From Siderastrea siderea (taxonomy: Eukaryota; Cnidaria; Anthozoa; Scleractinia; Rhizangiidae): DNA of 64,000 nucleotides. The translations under genes were made by a program, and so were the position numbers. Below, one piece after another: positions 27,321 through 35,429 of this stretch (positions within the stretch are counted from its first letter, which is position 1; each line of letters opens with the position of its first letter). The notes beneath the pieces are model-generated. The model was not told where the DNA came from. It did no database searches and was given only the letters and a program-made list of their open reading frames with translations. The stretch is from the NCBI GenBank assembly GCA_964030785.1, contig OZ034970.1, positions 41,844,377 through 41,908,376 of the forward strand, given 5' to 3'.

Positions 27321-28505
27321 TTAACTGACAAAGTCATCCAAATCAAATGAAGGATCCTCCTCCATCATGTCATTTACAAAGTCCAACAAAGACTCGTCCG
27401 ACGACAAGTCATCGAGTAAATTGTCTAAAAATCCTTTCCCATCGTCCCACATGTCACAAGAAGATTCGTCACCTACGGAATGATCCAGGGGATGAAGGAC
27501 CCCTGAATCCATGTCCATGAGGGTACTAGATTGATCCATGGCATCCTCAGGGCTGGGCGACAGGGTATTGCAAAAGTCCGACATAAAATCATTCAACGTG
27601 ACCGTTAATTTGAGGGGCCCTAAGGCTTGGCGTTTCTCCTCCGTTCTCTTTTGAACCATGGCCCTTGTGAGGGCAGCGGCCTCACGCTTTCTCACTCTGT
27701 ATTGTTGCTGCCACTGCTGACCTGCTTTCGAACGGTAGTATTCTCTTTTATAGGCCCGGAGTCGTTCTACATTCAGGGCATAGTACTGTTTCTGGTAGGC
27801 TGCTATTCGGTCGCGGTGTCTGGCCCGGTACCTATCACTCTCAGCCCGTCGCTGCGCCCGTCGTCGGGCTTCTTTGGCACGGAGCTTGGCCACTTCCTTG
27901 TAAACGTCGTCCTCAACGCTTACCAGGGGGGTCTCACTACCTTTTGCCTTTCTGGCCTTGCGCCTGGCTCTGCTAGCCTTTTGCTGCGCCCGTCGTCGCT
28001 CTTGTTTCGCCCTGAGCTCTGCTAATTCTGCCAGGATGTCATCGTCGTTTGAGTCGCTGTCGTTAAGGTCATTGTCGTTTGAGTCGCTGTCGTTAAAGTC
28101 ATTGTCGTTTGAGTCGCTGTCGTTAAGGTCATCGTCGTCGTTGTTTTCTTGGTAATTCACTGGGGGTCTGCGACGGTGACTGCGGCGGACCTCTCTTTCG
28201 GGAGACCTCGGGCGAGGGGGGCGGTGCTGGTGGGGATCTCCGGGGCCACCCATGAGGCGCTGGTGGGGGTGTCCGGGGCCTCTTGAACTGGTGGTGCCAG
28301 TTGGTCCAGCAGAAGTCGAGGCCCCGGATGTACCACGCGGTGGTGATTTGCGGGTAGCAGCCCGGGTTCCAGTGCTGTTGCACGTAGGTGTGGCGTGCTG
28401 CTTGGGCTGCTTGGGCGAGCTGCCTCCTCTTCCTCCTTTCCTCAAGCAGCGCTTCCCCAAACTCTCGGATGTCTCCGTCCTCGAGCACCCAACCCTTAAC
28501 CTCAT
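27321..28505 (-). CDS. Acidic/basic coiled-coil protein frame, transactivator-like
   Basis: The frame is open for 394 codons, with an ATG at 28505. The first roughly 115 codons are low-complexity Pro/Arg/Thr and overlap, in another frame, the ORF at 28129-28569, so they may be a shadow. The downstream part is convincing: an acidic repeat (three near copies of N-D-S-D-S-N-D-N/D-D at about 125-155), two long Arg/Lys/Ala helices (about 160-260), a Tyr-rich Q-K-Q-Y-Y-A-L-N / Y-K-R-E-Y-Y-R-S repeat, and an acidic C-terminus (LLDDLSSDESLLDFVNDMME) like a transcription-activation domain. It is probably the 3' exon of a spliced early regulator beginning at 28569. A bZIP-like nature is possible but unproven. 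Confidence 0.6.
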   Translation of the reverse strand: MRLRVGCSRTETSESLGKRCLRKGGRGGSSPKQPKQHATPTCNSTGTRAATRKSPPRGTSGASTSAGPTGTTSSRGPGHPHQRLMGGPGDPHQHRPPRPRSPEREVRRSHRRRPPVNYQENNDDDDLNDSDSNDNDFNDSDSNDNDLNDSDSNDDDILAELAELRAKQERRRAQQKASRARRKARKAKGSETPLVSVEDDVYKEVAKLRAKEARRRAQRRAESDRYRARHRDRIAAYQKQYYALNVERLRAYKREYYRSKAGQQWQQQYRVRKREAAALTRAMVQKRTEEKRQALGPLKLTVTLNDFMSDFCNTLSPSPEDAMDQSSTLMDMDSGVLHPLDHSVGDESSCDMWDDGKGFLDNLLDDLSSDESLLDFVNDMMEEDPSFDLDDFVS

Positions 28506-28569
28506 TTAAAATTTCGTCCACTTCAAACTTCTCGAACTTGTTCACCAGGTCGTCTAGACTAGAGTCCAT
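28129..28569 (-). CDS. N-terminal frame of the same early gene (146 codons)
   Basis: This frame starts at the first ATG after a strong TATA box (complement of 28601-28607, 32 nt upstream), so the transcript should be read in this frame first. The N-terminus is acidic/helical (MDSSLDDLVNKFEKFEVDEI) followed by a charged coiled coil (EALLEERRKRRQLAQAAQAA) and a Trp-rich block (W-N-P-G-C-Y, CWTNWHHQF) that looks like genuine protein. After about residue 95 it becomes Pro/Arg-rich. It overlaps the 394-codon frame over 377 nt, consistent with splicing, frameshifting or leaky scanning between the two. Confidence 0.6.
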   Translation of the reverse strand: MDSSLDDLVNKFEKFEVDEILNEVKGWVLEDGDIREFGEALLEERRKRRQLAQAAQAARHTYVQQHWNPGCYPQITTAWYIRGLDFCWTNWHHQFKRPRTPPPAPHGWPRRSPPAPPPSPEVSRKRGPPQSPSQTPSELPRKQRRR

Positions 28570-28914
28570 TTTGAGATGACTGACCTCGAGGGGCGATCTG
28601 TTTTATAGTCTCTCATTCGTTCCCGTGATGCACCAGGGGTCCTCACTAGAGAGGGGGGAGGGGGGATCCCCCCACCCCATCCCACCCCTCCCTAGGGCAC
28701 CCCTGGACCCTCTCTCTCATTGGCTCCTTCCCCTCCCCTAGGCATCCCGTGCTCTGTTTGGTCATCCTCCCCTAGTTAGCCCAGCATGCTTCGCGTGGAA
28801 CCCCCCTTAGAGAGACCACAATACTTTGCGTGGAACCCCCCTTAGAGAGACCACAATACTTTGCGTGGATCTCTATAAAAACAGAGCCCCGATCTCCAGT
28901 GAGTTCATCTCATC
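28570..28914. promoter_or_regulatory. Divergent promoter, right (PolB / early gene)
   Basis: A minus-strand TATA (complement of 28601-28607) and a plus-strand TATAAAA (28874-28880, 35-41 nt before the PolB ATG) flank C/G-rich DNA. An inverted CCAAT box lies in TCTCTCATTGGCTCCTTCCC (28711-28730). A 35-bp tandem repeat (copies from 28801 and 28836, a partial one before) contains CCTTAGAGAGACC...TTTGCGTGG and runs up to the PolB TATA. The CCAAT and CCTTAGA blocks match the left divergent promoter at 13109-13361, one of them in inverted orientation. Confidence 0.75.
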
Positions 28915-31900
28915 ATGTCCTCACAAGAGAATGTGGCGGGGCCAAGCGGCCTCGCTAGACGTGAGATAATGTCCATGCTCGGTTTGGACATCTCTGATTC
29001 AGAAGACGACACCAATTCCTGTATGGGGCCTTTGATTTGCACCGAAAACATGGCGGACAGTGACGACGACATTTGTCAAGAGGCCTTGAACCAATGGGAA
29101 CAAAGTGGGGGTGGATTGGATCCCTCTGAACACGTTACCTTCCAATTTGACTTAGAACCTTTTGTGAATCGGAAGAGTGATCGCATGGGGGTACAAGAAC
29201 GTCATTTCAAGACCCAGTTACGTCAAAGGGGGAACTTGCTTCCAGGCCAAAATATAACCCAAGCTCTCCAAGATGGATTACGTCGAGCCGTCGATCAAGT
29301 GTTAACCACCACCCCCGACCTCCACGATCAAGATCGACTCTACTTTACCATAGCATCCGATCGCTTGCACAATAATTTTCAGGGGTGGGGATTACGTGCA
29401 GGTGAATGGCGTCGAGACACAGAACGGGTGGAAGCTCTGTTCCTACGTTTAGCCCAAGCCCTCAACAGCAACGAACAATTTGAAATGGATGACTCCTTTC
29501 AAGTCTCCATCACTCAAGTTCATCATGCTCCTCAAGGCACCGGCAGACCCCGTCGTGGGAAACCAGGCCATCCTACCATGACCATGTTAACGGCCAACAA
29601 ACGGTCGGTCATCCGCATCCAAAATGATGATGAGCTCTGTTGTGCCAGAGCCCTCGTGGTCGCCAAAGCTCGCGTGGACCAGCACCCGAAATTGGCATCC
29701 ATTCGCCAGGGGTACGGTCCGCTGCAGAGACGTCTCGCTTGGGACCTCCAGAATGAAGCCCAGGTACCGTGGGGTCCTTGCAGCTATGATGCCTTGACCC
29801 AATTCAGTCAAGCTCCCTCCCTCACCGGTTACCAGATCATCCTGGTGGATGCGCAGCGATCGTTCCACATCACGACGTTTGGACCCCTTTCTGACAAACA
29901 ACTGATCCTGTTGCACAACCAAGACCATTATGATGTCATCACCAAATTACCGGGATTTTTCGGGTCCAGTTATGTGTGTGCGGATTGTTGGAAACCCTAT
30001 GACAATGAGGGGATGCATCGATGCACCAAGACCAAGTTGTGCGGAGCCTGTCGACAGAAAGATTGTCCAGACTTTCAATATGCTTACCCCCGGCACCTGA
30101 AAGCCACTCAACGTTGCAAGTCGTGTCATCGGGACTTTTTCGGACCCGCGTGTTTCGAAGCCCATTCCAGCAAGACCCACGCGGGCAAACCCGTCACGGA
30201 CCTCCAGGCCTCCGTGTGCTCTCAACGACACCGATGCCCTGACTGTTATCAACAAAATGTGGGCTTGTCCCGCATTCAACGTCACCTTTGTTGGCACGTG
30301 GATTGCCCTTCTTGTCATCAGTACGTCCACGCTGACGACCACCGTTGTTTTATACAAAGAGCCCCCAAACCTCAAGACCAAAAGAAGAGAAAGAGGACCC
30401 GTCAAAAAGGTCCTGGCGCCAAACGAGGTGCCGCCGCCGCGGAACCCCATGCCTCCTCCGAGGACGAGGAAGACCTGCCTCCCTTACACGTCTTCTTTGA
30501 TATCGAAGCCATGCAACCCCAGGGAAAACACATTGCCAATCTCGTCGTGGCCGAAACCGAAGACAAGGATGAACCCAAACCTTTCCCAGGTCCCACCTGT
30601 ATCCGTGACTTTCTGGAATGGTTGGATACCTTGACCCTCAACGATACCCGTCAAGTCAATGTCATCGCTCATAATTTTCAAGGGTACGATGGGTACTTTA
30701 TCATCCAAGAATACTATGGGGACAACCGCATCGTCCAACAACTCCGCAACGGATGTAAACTCTTAGAGATCAAACATGACCGCATCCGCTTCATTGATTC
30801 CATGAGTTTCTTCCAGATGCCCCTCTCCGCGTTTCCCAAAACCTTTGGTTTGACAGAACTCTGCAAAGGGTACTTCCCCCACAAGTTCAACATACCTAAG
30901 CATCAAAACTACGTGGGCATCCTCCCCTCACGCGATTACTACATGCCTGAGAGCATGACACTCGAAGGAAGACAAGCCTTTGAAACCTGGCATCAACAAC
31001 AACGCGACCAGGGTGTGGTGTTTCATTTTCAACAAGAGTTATTGGCCTATTGCAGTTCCGATGTACGACTCCTCAAACAAGGATGTCTGACTTTCAAACG
31101 CATGTTTGAAGACTTAACAGGCTTCAATCCCTTCGATCACGTCACCATTGCCTCCGCTTGTAATAGAGATTTACGTATGAACGGGATGATCCCCAACAGT
31201 ATTGCCAGCGAACCCGCCGGTCAGAAGGGATGGAGAAATAACAACATCAACCAGTCCATCCCAGCCCTTGAATGGTTAACCTGGTGCGATCACCAACTAC
31301 GTCAACGCGCCCTCCAAGATCTCAACCCCGACGATCTCTTGGCCAGTGCCAATCCAGAGCCTCAGTACATTCAACATGTCCGAAATCAAGGCGAGTATAA
31401 GATCCCCGGGACCAACATCTATGTGGATGGTTATTGCCGCGACACCCACACCGTCTACGAATTTCAAGGCTGTTTCACCCACGGATGCCCTACCTGTTAT
31501 CCCCATCGCTACGAAAAACATCCCCGCAACTATGATCGAACCATGCAGGACCTCTATGACGTCACCCAAAACAAAGTCCAAAAGCTTACCAACCAAGGGT
31601 ACAACGTCATTCAAATGTGGGGATGTCAATGGGACCACCTCCGAGACACCCACCCAGAGATCGACTCCTTCGTCCGGGAACTCAACTTTATCCAACCACT
31701 TGAACCTCGGGATGCTTTCTGTGGAGGTCGTACCAATGCCATCAAACTCTACCATCATATTACCCCTGGCCAAAAAATTCACTACATTGATGTCACCTCC
31801 TTGTACCCGTGGGTCAACAAGAAGTCCACCTACCCCAAAGGGCATCCTACCATCTCTTATCTGCCGGGTCACACGGACATACACCAGTACTTTGGACTCA

Positions 31901-33078
31901 TTCAATGCAAAGTCCTGCCTCCCCGTGAATTGTACCATCCCGTGCTGCCTTACCGTCATGACAACAAACTGCTCTTTCCACTCTGTGCCCGTTGTGTGGA
32001 AGAAGAAATGGACAAACCTCTTTTGGACAGATCCTATCATTGCCCTCACCCCGACGAACAACGCGCCCTCACAAGTACTTGGTGCACCCCAGAACTGTAT
32101 AAAGCCGTCGAGCTCGGGTACCAAGTCCAATACATCTACGAAGCCTGGCATTTTAAAGAAACCTGTGAGGGCCTCTTCGCCGATTATGTCAACACCTGGT
32201 TGAAAATCAAACAAGAAGCTAGTGGGTGGCCTAAGAACAACATGACAGAAGAAGAAAAGCAACGTTACATCGAACAGTATTTCCTGCATGAAGGCATCCA
32301 GTTGGAATACGACAACATCAAGAAGAACCCCGGCCTACGAACATTAGCTAAGCTCATGCTCAACTCCATGTGGGGCAAGTTTGGACAACGCCTCAACAAG
32401 ACCCAAATTCAAGCCTTTGATGATCCTCATGCCTTCCACTGTTTCTTGGATAGCGATGCCTTAGACGTACGTAACGTCGCCGTTATTAATGAACAAACTG
32501 TGGAAGTCCACTACCAAAATCAAAAAGAGGACATCCGCGTCTCACCCAACCTCAACATTTTTGTGGCCTGCTTCACTACCTGCCACGCCCGCCTTAAATT
32601 GTATGACGCCCTCGAAGCCTTAGGGGAAAGAGTCCTCTACTTTGACACCGACTCCGTCATCTACCTGGAGGAAACACCCACTCAATTCAAACCTGTATTG
32701 GGTTCCTATCTTGGGGACTTCGCCTCCGAATTAGATGATAAAGAATACATTCAAGAATTTGTCAGTGGAGGACCCAAGAACTATGGGTATACTACGAATA
32801 AAGGAAAAGTGGAATGCAAGGTCAGAGGCTTCCGACTCAACAGTGAAGGACACACTCAACTCAATTATGACGTCATGCGTCAAAATGTCAAAGAGGAAAT
32901 CCAGAAACCCCTTCCCAAACCACGGGAAATACAAGTAACAAAAACCCATCAAATTGTTCGCAACCCAACAAACTACACCTTGCTCACTGAACCCCAACAT
33001 AAATGGTACAAGCTGGTGTATGACAAACGAGTCATTGATCACAACACCTTCAAGACCTACCCCTATGGATACCAGTAA
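28915..33078 (+). CDS. POLB: Protein-primed DNA polymerase, family B
   Basis: The protein has 1387 residues, full length and uninterrupted. The N-terminal third is unassigned. Residues about 347-480 hold many Cys/His zinc knuckles (C-A-D-C...C-x2-C...C-x2-C-H) and a basic linker. The 3'-5' exonuclease has Exo I FFDIEAM (about 526), Exo II IAHNFQGYDGYF (about 583) and Exo III CSSDVRLL (about 713). The polymerase has motif A D959-V-T-S-L-Y-P, motif B LMLNSMWGKFG (about 1147) and motif C YFDTDS (about 1242). A C-x-H-G-C-P-x-C-Y insertion (about 855) before motif A is usual for Polinton PolB. It copies the linear genome by protein priming at the TIRs. The last 18 residues are TIR-encoded and nearly repeated in the left-end zinc protein. 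Confidence 0.97.
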   Translation: MSSQENVAGPSGLARREIMSMLGLDISDSEDDTNSCMGPLICTENMADSDDDICQEALNQWEQSGGGLDPSEHVTFQFDLEPFVNRKSDRMGVQERHFKTQLRQRGNLLPGQNITQALQDGLRRAVDQVLTTTPDLHDQDRLYFTIASDRLHNNFQGWGLRAGEWRRDTERVEALFLRLAQALNSNEQFEMDDSFQVSITQVHHAPQGTGRPRRGKPGHPTMTMLTANKRSVIRIQNDDELCCARALVVAKARVDQHPKLASIRQGYGPLQRRLAWDLQNEAQVPWGPCSYDALTQFSQAPSLTGYQIILVDAQRSFHITTFGPLSDKQLILLHNQDHYDVITKLPGFFGSSYVCADCWKPYDNEGMHRCTKTKLCGACRQKDCPDFQYAYPRHLKATQRCKSCHRDFFGPACFEAHSSKTHAGKPVTDLQASVCSQRHRCPDCYQQNVGLSRIQRHLCWHVDCPSCHQYVHADDHRCFIQRAPKPQDQKKRKRTRQKGPGAKRGAAAAEPHASSEDEEDLPPLHVFFDIEAMQPQGKHIANLVVAETEDKDEPKPFPGPTCIRDFLEWLDTLTLNDTRQVNVIAHNFQGYDGYFIIQEYYGDNRIVQQLRNGCKLLEIKHDRIRFIDSMSFFQMPLSAFPKTFGLTELCKGYFPHKFNIPKHQNYVGILPSRDYYMPESMTLEGRQAFETWHQQQRDQGVVFHFQQELLAYCSSDVRLLKQGCLTFKRMFEDLTGFNPFDHVTIASACNRDLRMNGMIPNSIASEPAGQKGWRNNNINQSIPALEWLTWCDHQLRQRALQDLNPDDLLASANPEPQYIQHVRNQGEYKIPGTNIYVDGYCRDTHTVYEFQGCFTHGCPTCYPHRYEKHPRNYDRTMQDLYDVTQNKVQKLTNQGYNVIQMWGCQWDHLRDTHPEIDSFVRELNFIQPLEPRDAFCGGRTNAIKLYHHITPGQKIHYIDVTSLYPWVNKKSTYPKGHPTISYLPGHTDIHQYFGLIQCKVLPPRELYHPVLPYRHDNKLLFPLCARCVEEEMDKPLLDRSYHCPHPDEQRALTSTWCTPELYKAVELGYQVQYIYEAWHFKETCEGLFADYVNTWLKIKQEASGWPKNNMTEEEKQRYIEQYFLHEGIQLEYDNIKKNPGLRTLAKLMLNSMWGKFGQRLNKTQIQAFDDPHAFHCFLDSDALDVRNVAVINEQTVEVHYQNQKEDIRVSPNLNIFVACFTTCHARLKLYDALEALGERVLYFDTDSVIYLEETPTQFKPVLGSYLGDFASELDDKEYIQEFVSGGPKNYGYTTNKGKVECKVRGFRLNSEGHTQLNYDVMRQNVKEEIQKPLPKPREIQVTKTHQIVRNPTNYTLLTEPQHKWYKLVYDKRVIDHNTFKTYPYGYQ

Positions 33079-33095
33079 CTGAACACTCATCATAA

Positions 33096-33553
33096 AAGGA
33101 ACACTTATCAAATAGGAACTCAAAGGAACACCACAGTTATTGTAAAACAAATCAATAAAACATGATTTATTCATTTTGTATTGTTTTCACTCCAAACGAC
33201 CACCCCCGTTCCCAAAATTGGACTTTGGACTTTGAGCCCGCGTTTTCGCAGCGGTTTTACTTCCCCTTGAGCCCACGATCCATTTTTCACACTCGCCAGC
33301 GGTTTCCCATCCTAAAACACGTGACTTCCGGTTGTATGAGCCCACGATCCATTTTTCCAACTGGTCAGCGGTTTCCCATTCAAAATCACGTGACTTCCGG
33401 TTGTATGAGCCCACGATCCTTTTTTTTCCACCTGGTCAGCGGTTTCCCCCACCGGAAATGATTTATGACGTCACCGGAAGTTCCTCTGGTCACGTGATCG
33501 CTCTAGACCAATCAGAAGCCAGGAAATCTGCCATACGAGCGGAGTTTACTACT
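33096..33553 (-). repeat. Polinton right terminal inverted repeat
   Basis: This is the reverse complement of 11912-12366, including the three roughly 70-bp subrepeats. It provides AATAAA (33154-33159) 76 nt beyond the PolB stop. Homology to the left end resumes in the last 50-60 nt of PolB coding sequence. Confidence 0.95.
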
Positions 33554-33559
33554 CCTCTG
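33554..33559. repeat. Target-site duplication, right (CCTCTG)
   Basis: This hexamer is identical to the one at 11906-11911 and abuts the right tip ACTACT. Removing the element plus one copy would restore a pyrimidine-rich target (CTTTTCCTCTG / CTCTCC). Confidence 0.95.
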
Positions 33560-33894
33560 CTCTCCTTTTCCTCTGTTCATGTCCATTCCGATCCCTGCTG
33601 TTTTTAATATCCGGTTCTTGGGTCTTTTAAAATTCTCTTTATTAAAGCTAGCGATCTTAGCAATGATTAGTGTAATTAAAATCGTTAGGTTTGTTGGCTA
33701 CCTCGATGGCGATTTTCCCCAGCGATCCGGCTGGTAGCGATGACATGCAAGCGATCGATGCCTCTGATATCTCAGGAAATTTTAAATTCACCGACAATTC
33801 CCAGAAAATCACTGGTAGACCCGGGCTATTGTGGCTTATCGTGCTCTGTTATGAACACCGGTGTGGCCTAATTTTTCGATTAATAGATGAAATA

Positions 33895-34065
33895 CTTACC
33901 GGCGTCAGTAACTGTTTACAGTACACCCGACACTGTAGCGCTCCAGAAAGCTGGTTCCACGTTCAAGGGAAAGAAAACCCAGCTGGTGAAACGTCTCGTG
34001 CATTGACTGCAAAGGAATTGTTAGAGGGCACCCGCTGGCTTCATGGACGAAAGTGCCTGTGGTAA
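33895..34065 (+). pseudogene. BEL/Pao-type retrotransposon Pol fragment
   Basis: In the open frame running to 34065, residues W-F-H-V-Q-G-K-E-N-P-A...T-S-R-A-L-T-A-K-E-L-L, then G-T-R-W-L-H-G and the final LW match the well-known H-V-x-G-x-x-N-P-A-D-x-x-S-R-G segment at the RNase H/integrase junction of BEL/Pao polyproteins. Expected D and G residues are replaced, and no other part of the element is nearby. It is a short dead scrap. Confidence 0.55.
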
Positions 34066-35429
34066 CAAGACTCACTACACTTCCAAGCTCACCAGTTTGT
34101 GCATGAGATCGACCAGAAAATAAAAGTCAGAATGTAGTCAGAATCAATACTAGCAACCACGATCAGCGAATGCAATACCCGTCGAACCAATCCTTGGATA
34201 TTGGAAGCTCACTGTGTAAAATCATTTCTTTTCGTTCAGCGGCCTCGAAGTCCTCAAGCAATGCATCGTTCTTGCACACAGAGGGATAGAAGGATTGAGA
34301 CAAAACAAACAACACTGGGACTGCATGCAACACCATCACTTTAATGTAGAGATCAAGACCGTGCCAGAGTGAGCTTGAAGGTAACGAAAGCCACTTTCGA
34401 GATGGCCAGACAGCGTGCAAAAGAAACAACATTTCCATTCGTCGATAAAGAAAGGTTTCTTAGGCGAGATGTAGGTATTTTTAAAGTGTGCGTATACCAC
34501 CTATATTTATCACAAAAGTGCTACGCAGGTTCTCACATTGTTTGCTTTACAAACATTTTGTAGGTGGAAGTGAAGGGAGATCGAGATTTTGAATCCTTTG
34601 AGAGCGCGAAACAGTAAAAAAGAGTTCACGAGAGTCAAAGGTCAAATGAGAGCAATGGAAAATTGAGAGACTCAAACTCGCCGAAAGAAAACACTTTTTT
34701 AAACCCTCGTCAACTCTCTTTCTCGCTTAGCCCGGGCCTTAGAGTTCGGCTGGTTGTTCTCAAGTGTTACCTCTCTCTTTATGAAAACACACAACCTTAT
34801 CATACCAAAGAACAGGCGAGTGACTGTTGTAACCAACGAAGCATTACACAGCGGGCCTAAACCAGATGCTACTGTCCTGAACGATTATTTACGTCGATCA
34901 GATCAAAACTTGCTAAAGCAACAAGAAACAAGTGTAGCTCTTCAGTGTATCCATCTTTGGTCGCTGCCTTCACATCTGCCATTTTCATTTTCGCGAAGTT
35001 TCAAGACACCTTCGTTTACAAAAACAAAAACTTCATTTTTGACACAGAACCGTCCCGAAAACAACTATTTCGGATGAACGTGACCTGTTTAAAAATGATG
35101 ATTATGCTGATGGTTTGGGCTATTTTTCAAACCTGAAGGGTAAATTGAAAGACAGATGTCGAATTTCTACTTTTTTACCTTTTTTTTTCGGAAATTTTCA
35201 GCTAAAGGAAAAAGCAAAACCATAACATGACTTGTGTTATGGTCTGATGTTTATATTTTGGACAAAGTGTACTTTCTATAAGTTAGAAAAAACAACCAAT
35301 TGTCGATAATAAAGAGTTTTGGCCACCTTTGAATGCTTTCTGACACGTCTTTGTACGGTAATGTAATCCCTCGCAAACCATGCCTCGACTTTTCTGTGCC
35401 GGGTTTTGACCTTTTTGTTCTCTCTGCAG
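34066..35429. other. Upstream region of the PAN-EGF gene
   Basis: No confident exon is seen. An ATG at 35074 begins a hydrophobic, signal-peptide-like stretch (LKMMIMLMVWAIF) that could be the first exon, but a stop follows before a GT donor at about 35140. The true first exon therefore remains unplaced. The rest is AT-rich. Confidence 0.4.

Larger units (their letters stand above)
11912..33553. mobile_element. Complete Maverick/Polinton element
   Basis: The element is bounded by long inverted repeats whose tips read AGTAGTAAACTCCGCTCG, with a perfect 6-bp target duplication. It contains protein-primed PolB, retroviral-type integrase with chromodomain, adenain-like protease, A32-like packaging ATPase, double-jelly-roll major capsid protein and penton-like proteins: the defining Polinton set. 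All these frames are open over full length. Together with near-identical TIRs this points to a recent insertion or a still-competent virus-like element. Genes near the ends (polymerase, zinc protein) transcribe outward, and the morphogenetic cluster runs left to right in the middle. The base composition is distinctly less AT-rich than the flanks. Confidence 0.97.

Noticed and set aside
31297..32289. Minus-strand 330-codon frame inside PolB
   Set aside because: Antisense shadow of conserved polymerase sequence.
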